From contig JAFCIZ010000005.1 of NCBI GenBank assembly GCA_017871115.1, forward strand, positions 2,464,501-2,528,500: a DNA stretch of 64,000 bases. Reading direction: 5' to 3'. Shown here piece by piece: positions 57,919 to 64,000 of the stretch (position 1 is the stretch's first letter; each line of letters begins with the position of its first letter). The notes below the pieces were generated by a model. The model made no database searches and was not told the DNA's origin. It saw only the letters and a program-made list of their open reading frames with translations. Origin of the DNA: Cunninghamella blakesleeana (Eukaryota; Mucoromycota; Mucoromycetes; Mucorales; Cunninghamellaceae). The position numbers and the translations under genes are program-made.

Positions 57919-59351
57919 TTTTTTTTTCTTATTATTATTAAAACGAGCGAATAAAGAGTGAAATATATTAAAATACAACAACAAAAAAGAAAATAAAAAA
58001 AAAAATTATAGGTTATAAAAAATGAGTGGAATGATAATACAAAATGAAAAATAAAATAGAAAGAAAAAGATATATAAAAAAAAAATTGACTTAGGAGGTA
58101 ATTTATTTTTTTTATTATTTAAGGTTTATGTTGTACCATGTCATTTGAATAACCGCTTTTATTTTCTACTAAATCTATATCATTTATTAAAGCTCCATTC
58201 AAGATATTATACTTTTTTAGGTTGTTCAACTAAACGCACACACTTTTTATATTTTTTTATCTATTAAAGTCAAAAATAAAATGATGATAAAAATAAAAAA
58301 AAAACCAATCTAAAAATAAAAAATCTATGATCTTCATACTTTCACACTAATTACACAACATATTAAAAAAAAGACAAAAAAAAAAAAAACTCGTAAAAAA
58401 AAAAACAATAAATGTACTAACTGAGATCAACTTTTATAATTTGATTATTCTATTTAATTTCTTATTTATATTATTATATATTATATTATTTTATATCAAA
58501 GGCTATAATTACATTCGATTCATATATTAATTTAATTGAGCTATTTTCAATTCCCGTTTTATATATACATATATAAACGAGAAAAACCACACGTGTGGGA
58601 TTGATTATTTTATACAAGTGGTGGACAAAAAACTGGAATAAAAATGTATTAACTAAAATAGGATTTTTTTATTTATATGTCTATTTTATGCAGGTTTTTA
58701 TTATAAACATTGTATTTTTCTTTTTTCTTTTTTTTTAAAAAAAAAAATAAAAAAAAAAGCAAAATAGCAAAAACATATACAATAAGAACATGATATGATA
58801 TATTAAAAGTAAACTTTATTTATATTTAGCATTCAAGATTTTTTTTTAAAAACGATAGTTTCATCCTTTTTTGGACATTTGGCCTATTGATATTCTTTTA
58901 AAAGTCAAACTTATTTATGTAGCGAATGGGCGGTGGCAACAAGTACATACAACCACTTTCATATTTCTACACAAGTACATGTACTTCTTTTTAAAAAATA
59001 AATCAAACAAGTCAATGTATTTAAATTATATATAAATAAAATTGTCCAATCATACGCTTTAAATTTTTTCAATTTTATTTTTTCAATTATTCTTTTACAT
59101 GTATGTTAAAAACTGATTTATGAAATCCAAAATAAACTTTTATATATGATCCCTTCTTTTCTATTCTCTTGGCACTCTTTTTATTATTATTATTCTTTTT
59201 ATAGTCAATTTTTTTTTACCCTTAAAGTTATTTCTTTGTATATAATAAAAAGAGTCAGCTTTTTTATTTTAATAGATGCACGTGCTTATTTTTAAATACA
59301 AGTATAAATGCTGATGTTTTTATTCTTCTATTTTATTATTATTATTATTAA
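57919..59351. other. Long 5' region of secreted-protein gene with perfect palindromes
   Basis: 1433 bp. It holds a 12-bp palindrome CCACACGTGTGG (58587-58598), a 14-bp palindrome AAGTACATGTACTT (58973-58986), another CACGTG at 59279-59284 and a T9-A11 junction at 58728-58747. No gene was seen. Confidence 0.45.
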
Positions 59352-61285
59352 CTATTCATTATATTTAGTAACTACTAAGCATTCTTCAGGTATAATACCT
59401 TCTGGGTTCAAATACTTGAAGTCATTTGTAAAACTGTTATCAATAGATGCTAAAAAATTATCAAAACTATTTTTTTAAAAATATAAAATAAAGAATAAAA
59501 ATGATAAGTATTCGTTCCATTTTTTATTTTATAATAATAAATTGACAAAGACGATGATTTTTTTATATTTTATTTACCCTCTTTCTTCTTTTTCGGTATC
59601 AAAAACGTTACTATAAATCCATTTTTGTTTAAATTCATTAATGGTTTCCTAAAATCAAATATAGAATATATATTTCAATGTTAATAAAATAAAAGTGTAA
59701 TCATTTTTATTATTAGTATCATCATAAAGAAGAAGAAAAATTACCTTATATATATCGTAATCAATAGGGTCATGTTCTACTGTATGGCGAGGGTCCTTTA
59801 TTCTATTATTATAAGAAGTGAAGACAGGTCGCTCTAATAACAATCCTATAGCAGGAGCTTTTGGAATATTGATTCGGTTATGTTCAAATGTTTGGTCAAT
59901 AAGTGATAAGGGTGTTCCACTTCTTACAATAAGTACAGCCAAAGCTATCAATAAAAAACATGTTATATAAATAATTATATTCTTTTGCACTTTTTTTTTC
60001 TTTTTCTTTTTCTATTTCTTTCTTTTTTTAATAACTTACATATCATTTTTCGAATTTGATGCAACATAAAAGCTTGACCATGTAATTTGACACTTAACCA
60101 TTCAACATTATTAATATAAATAGGCTCATCTACCTATATATATATGAATGTGAATACAGGTAATTGATACTTATATTCTTTTCTTCTCCTCTTTTTTTTC
60201 TTGTCTTTTATTGATTAGTTTATCATCCTTATTACTATAATTATTACAAATAGTCTTTTTTTTTCACTTACAGTAATATCCATAATATACCGATTTGTAC
60301 TTTTATCATTTGCACTTCTTCCAATTGTATAATTATGAAAGTTATGAGTACCTTGATATTTATTCAATGCCTCACGGAATAAATTCAGTTGATCAGTTGA
60401 AATACGATAAGTTTCTCTTTCTTTAATTTCATCCTCTGTTAATCTAGGTATATATTTAGTAATGGAACCATCGTGATTGTAAATCTTCATATCATTGTCA
60501 TGTAAAGGTTGATCTCGTGCTTCTTTGGTTAAAGGTGCTGAGAAGGCATAAGAAGGTAAAAGATATTCATAAACACGGGAATCACAAGCTGTTTTAGCAT
60601 GAAAGGAACGAATCACATCCACCATCCCCCATATACGAATTTGTTCAGGTAATTCTTGATTAATGGCTTCCAACATTTCTTGAGGTGGTTTTGGAAATTG
60701 TATTTTTAAGGAAATCACATTGCCGGCTGCATGAACGCCTTTATCTGTTCTGGCTGCTCGAACCCAATGAACTTTATTTGGATTATCAGAATTCATTTGT
60801 GAAATTGCATTGGCTCGAACTAGAGCTTCAAAGATTTCCTTTTCTAAAGTATTTGCACCTGGGTTACTATTTTTTTTTTTTATGAAATATATATATATAT
60901 ATAATAAAAATAGAGAAAGGGAAAAAGAGAATGATTGACAGTTAGTATATGGATACTATTTCTATTATATATTATCTTTCCATTTTTATCTTCGTTTTTT
61001 TATGCTTACAACTGTAAACCTTGATAACCTGTACCACAATAACCTATCAATAAGGCAACTTTTTTCTTTGGATAACGAGGTTCTTTATTACTATTTTCTG
61101 GATTAGATGGTCTGTTATTTTGTTTTTTATCTTTACTATCTTCAGCTTTCCAAGTTTTATTTTTTTCAAAATGTTCTCTTCTTTCTTTTCCACTTTGGTG
61201 TCTTTTTTTTCTTTTAGAGTTATTATTCTTTTTCCCTTCTTCTACTTGATTCACTTGTTCATTATTATTATTATCTAAATCATTG

Positions 61286-61326
<41 letters not shown>

Positions 61327-61458
61327 GGTATTATCGTTATTAATAGAAGTGCGTTGTATCTTGGCTGGCTGAGTTTCATTTTCTTCAGTGACATCTCTTG
61401 TTCTTTTTGTATTAGATGTTGTGTCAACTGATTTATTTTTTGATAAAACTGACCCCAT
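59352..61458 (-). CDS. PUS1: tRNA pseudouridine synthase Pus1
   Basis: Isomerises uridines in tRNA (positions 27, 28, 34, 36 and others) and in some snRNA and mRNA. Exons 61010-61458, 60272-60866, 60040-60133, 59745-59944, 59578-59648 and 59352-59466 give 507 aa. A Lys/Asn-rich N-terminus with basic nuclear-localisation clusters (KRKKR, RYPKKK) leads to [20 protein letters not shown]. The catalytic loop is [15 protein letters not shown], with the active Asp. Later motifs are [39 protein letters not shown] and [14 protein letters not shown]. The start at 61458 (MGSVLSKN) is preferred over 61536, whose extension is poly-Phe. It shares a 247-bp divergent promoter with the acyltransferase gene. 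Confidence 0.94.
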
Positions 61459-61705
61459 TTTTTTTAAAAAAGTAAAAAATAAGAGGAAGAGGGAGTAAAA
61501 AAATGATCTCTTTTTTTTTATTAAAACTTTAAGCATGATTCGAAACCCCGAATTTTTTTGTGGCTTACCTAAGGGTCAGCTGTGTAAGTTTAATGCTTTT
61601 TCAACACGTTTCACTTTTTCTTCCTTTTTTCTTTTTCCACTATTATTATTATTATTTATATATTCTATTATATTTATACGTATCAGTTATCTATGAATAT
61701 ATACA
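61459..61705. promoter_or_regulatory. Bidirectional promoter PUS1 / acyltransferase
   Basis: 247 bp between divergent start codons. It includes a GC-richer patch (about 61540-61580) unusual for this window and T-rich stretches. No specific site was recognised. Confidence 0.5.
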
Positions 61706-64000
61706 ATGACTAAAAAATATTCAAATTTAGTTTATGATATTGTATTATGGTTATTTAATATTATGCTTGATGTCTTTTTTCGTGAAATACGACCAAGAGG
61801 CTCTCATAAAGTACCATTAACTGGACCAGTTATATTTGTTGCTGCTCCTCATGCTAATCAGTTTGTCGATCCTCTTATTGTTATGCGTGAATGTCATCGT
61901 CGTGTATCATTTTTAATCGCTGAAAAGTCTATGCACCAAAAAGGAATTGGCTTTTTTGCTAAACTTGTTCATGCAAGTAAGTTTTTCTTTTTTTCTTTTT
62001 TTCTTCTGTTTTATTATATAGATACAAGTAATAATAATTATATTAATAATAATAATATTAATAATAATAATAATAATATTATAATTATTATAATTATTAT
62101 AATTATAATTATAATTATATTAAATTTATATAGTTCCGGTTGTACGCCCTCAAGATTTGGCAGAAACTGGATTAGGAAGAATCCATTTATTAAATGCAAA
62201 AAGCAATCCAACATGTATTACAGGTGTTGATACAGCTTTTTTATCTCATGTTAGACCTCAAGATACATTGATATTACCAAGAAATGCAGGCAAATTACAA
62301 GTAGTGAAAGTGATATCTGACACGGAATTAGAAGTGAAGAAATGGGATATCTCTGACCCTCGTCATAAAAAATTAGTCTCTTTATTAACAAAATCAGATG
62401 GGTCAGCTTATAAATGTATGCCTCATGTAGAACAAGATTCTGTTTATGAACGTGTATATGATGAACTAAACAATAATAGATGTATAACAATTTTTCCTGA
62501 AGGTGGTAGTCATGATCGTGCGGAAATGTTACCCTTTAAAGGTAAATAAATTAATAAATAGAAATAAATAGTTCACATATAAATTATATATATATATATA
62601 TATATATAAAAAGAAACCCATCCATTCTAATATTATCATTATTATTCTTTTTATAATTTATAATTTTTATTTTTATAGCTGGCGTTACCATTATGGCATT
62701 AGGTGCTATGGCAAAATATCCTGATTTAGATGTCAAAATTGTACCTTGTGGATTAAATTATTTTCACGCTCATCGATTTCGTAGTCGTGCCGTTATAGAA
62801 TTTGGGAATCCTATTACCATTCCAGCAAAATTAGTAGATCAATTTAAAAAAGGTGGTTCGGAAAAACGTGATGCATGTTCGACTTTATTAGATACTATAT
62901 TTTATGCTTTGAAAAGTGTTACAGTGAATGCTTCAAATGATCAGACTTTAATGGTAATTAAATAAAAAAAGGAATATATATATAATAAATTAATATTATT
63001 AAAAAAAAAAAAAAAAAAAAGTATGGTGCGACAGATAATTAATTAAATTATTAAACATACATATATTTACATATTTTTTTTTTGTATAGATGATTCAAGC
63101 AGCCAGAAGATTATATAAACCAGCAGCCAATCGTAAACTTCATATTGCCCAGGTGGTAGATTTAAATCGTCGTTTTGTGATTGGATATAATTTATATAAA
63201 GACAATCCTAAAATCATTGAATTACAAAGAAAAGTCATGGCCTATAATCAATTATTAAAATATCATGGTTTACAAGATCATCAAGTACCTGAAATTAATT
63301 TACGTGAATGGCGAACTTTCTTTTTATTACTGTATCGTATTTTGGTCTTAATTGTTTGGGGTTTACTTTCTTTTCCAGGGTAAGATATAAGGATAATATA
63401 TATATATATATATATATATATGAGTATTTTGTATGTTTATAAAAACAAATAGCTAATTAACTTTTTATTACAATTATTACAATTATAATAGATCTATTCT
63501 CAATCTTCCTATTGCCATTATTGCCAAAGTTATTAGTACACGAAAAGCAAGAGGTAAATACATATACATACTAACATATAAATAATATATAAATATTTGG
63601 TGTAATAAAAAGTATACTGAATAAGCATATATATATATTAGAGGCACTTGCTGGATCATCTGTTAAAATCTCTGGCCGTGATGTATTAGCTACATGGAAA
63701 TTATTAGTTGGTCTCGTTTTAATTCCTACTTTATATGGGGTTTATACATTAATTGTTTTTGGTTTATGTTTACAAACAGATTGGTCTTGGAAAGTGAAAC
63801 TTGGGCTACCACTAGCCACTTGGAATATGTTACCTTTTATTAGTTATGCAAGCATGCGTTTTGGTGAAAATGGAATGGATGTTTACAAGTAAGAATTTCA
63901 AAACATAAATAATTTGATGGAATAAAAGAAAGATTGTGTTTAAAAATAAAAAATAAATTTAAATTGATATTAATATAGAAATTTTTTTACTCACCATTTT
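61706..64000 (+). CDS. Glycerol-3-phosphate acyltransferase (Sct1/Gpt2 family), 3' end off window
   Basis: Acylates glycerol-3-phosphate (or DHAP) at sn-1 in the ER, the first step of glycerolipid synthesis. Visible exons: 61706-61976, 62134-62541, 62679-62953, 63090-63379, 63492-63553, 63642-63888 and 63979-64000, about 525 codons, the last cut by the window edge. The PlsC domain has PVIFVAAPHANQFVDPLIVM (catalytic His/Asp box), IPVVRPQDLAETGLGRI, ITIFPEGGSHDRAEMLPFK (FPEG substrate motif) and VKIVPCGLNYFHAHRFRSRA. Membrane helices follow: FFLLLYRILVLIVWGLLSF, then ATWKLLVGLVLIPTLYGVY. The SSVKISGRDVLATWK segment is typical of fungal Sct1/Gpt2. Intron 1 holds an AAT/ATT inverted repeat. Confidence 0.93.

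Noticed and set aside
61459..61536. Earlier Met for Pus1 with a hydrophobic leader
   Set aside because: The leader is translated poly(T) sequence. It could mimic a mitochondrial presequence, but the MGSVLSKN start is simpler. A mitochondrial isoform is not excluded.
1..64000. tRNA or rRNA genes, CRISPR arrays, virus-derived genes
   Set aside because: No tRNA B-box with matching cloverleaf, no rRNA segment, no regularly spaced repeats and no viral gene were recognised on either strand.
1..64000. Biosynthetic cluster or novel multi-gene system
   Set aside because: Neighbouring genes belong to unrelated conserved housekeeping families, with mixed strands and no shared pathway. Divergent pairs (CSM3/AAGAB-like, PUS1/acyltransferase) are close, but no functional link is apparent.

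Overview
This window is nuclear DNA from a fungus with extremely AT-rich noncoding sequence. It has many short GT-AG introns (often GTAAGT/GTAAAA donors), Asn/Gln homopolymer runs in proteins, and dense (TA)n, (ATT)n and A/T homopolymer tracts. Gene content and family resemblance (AMS1, TOK1, Csm3/Swi3, Opy2-like anchor, Mod5, a Cys-rich secreted GPI protein) suggest an early-diverging filamentous fungus, most likely Mucoromycota/Mucorales. That placement is an inference, because no rRNA or marker search could be run.

Layout, left to right. 7-2059 (-): LRR protein resembling the PP1 regulator PPP1R37, C-terminus off the window. 2427-4512 (+): tRNA isopentenyltransferase. 4784-8056 (+): GPI13. 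8532-9595 (+): ribosomal protein uL23. 10572-10884 (-): a tiny serine palmitoyltransferase small subunit. 11130-12350 (-): DUF4203/TMEM198-like membrane protein. 13034-14683 (-): PWWP chromatin reader. 14820-15758 (-): Tda10/glycerate-kinase-like P-loop protein. 16330-17793 (-): PX-PB1 scaffold. 18377-19558 (-): F-box protein. 19803-21446 (-): Csm3/Swi3/Tipin, divergent from an AAGAB/p34-like gene at 21620-23094 (+). 23832-24269 (+): Atx1 copper chaperone. 24634-26226 (-): Opy2-like membrane anchor. 27091-29424 (-): one gene joining BTB and CAP-Gly domains. 30731-31430 (+): SCP2 sterol carrier. 33206-34649 (+): PRPP synthetase. 34865-41220 (-): alpha-mannosidase in 27 exons, including a 16-nt and a 9-nt microexon. 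42177-43858: apparently intact Tc1/mariner element. 44040-45853 (-): Msp1. 46392-49023 (+): TOK1 potassium channel. 49342-52509 (-): GH3 beta-glucosidase. 54170-55727 (-): Sis1-type Hsp40. 56951-57918 (-): secreted GPI protein. 59352-61458 (-): Pus1. 61706->64000 (+): glycerol-3-phosphate acyltransferase.

The genes are mostly unrelated housekeeping functions: membrane lipid and GPI synthesis, tRNA modification, vacuolar and secreted glycosidases, protein quality control and replication-fork protection. They do not form an obvious cluster or defence system. Exon models were built by hand, by matching frame and phase across splice sites, and the resulting coding lengths are consistent. The most interesting points are the AMS1 tandem microexons, the BTB-CAP-Gly fusion, the overlooked SPT small subunit, long poly(A) runs directly after several 5' splice sites, and the mariner copy.
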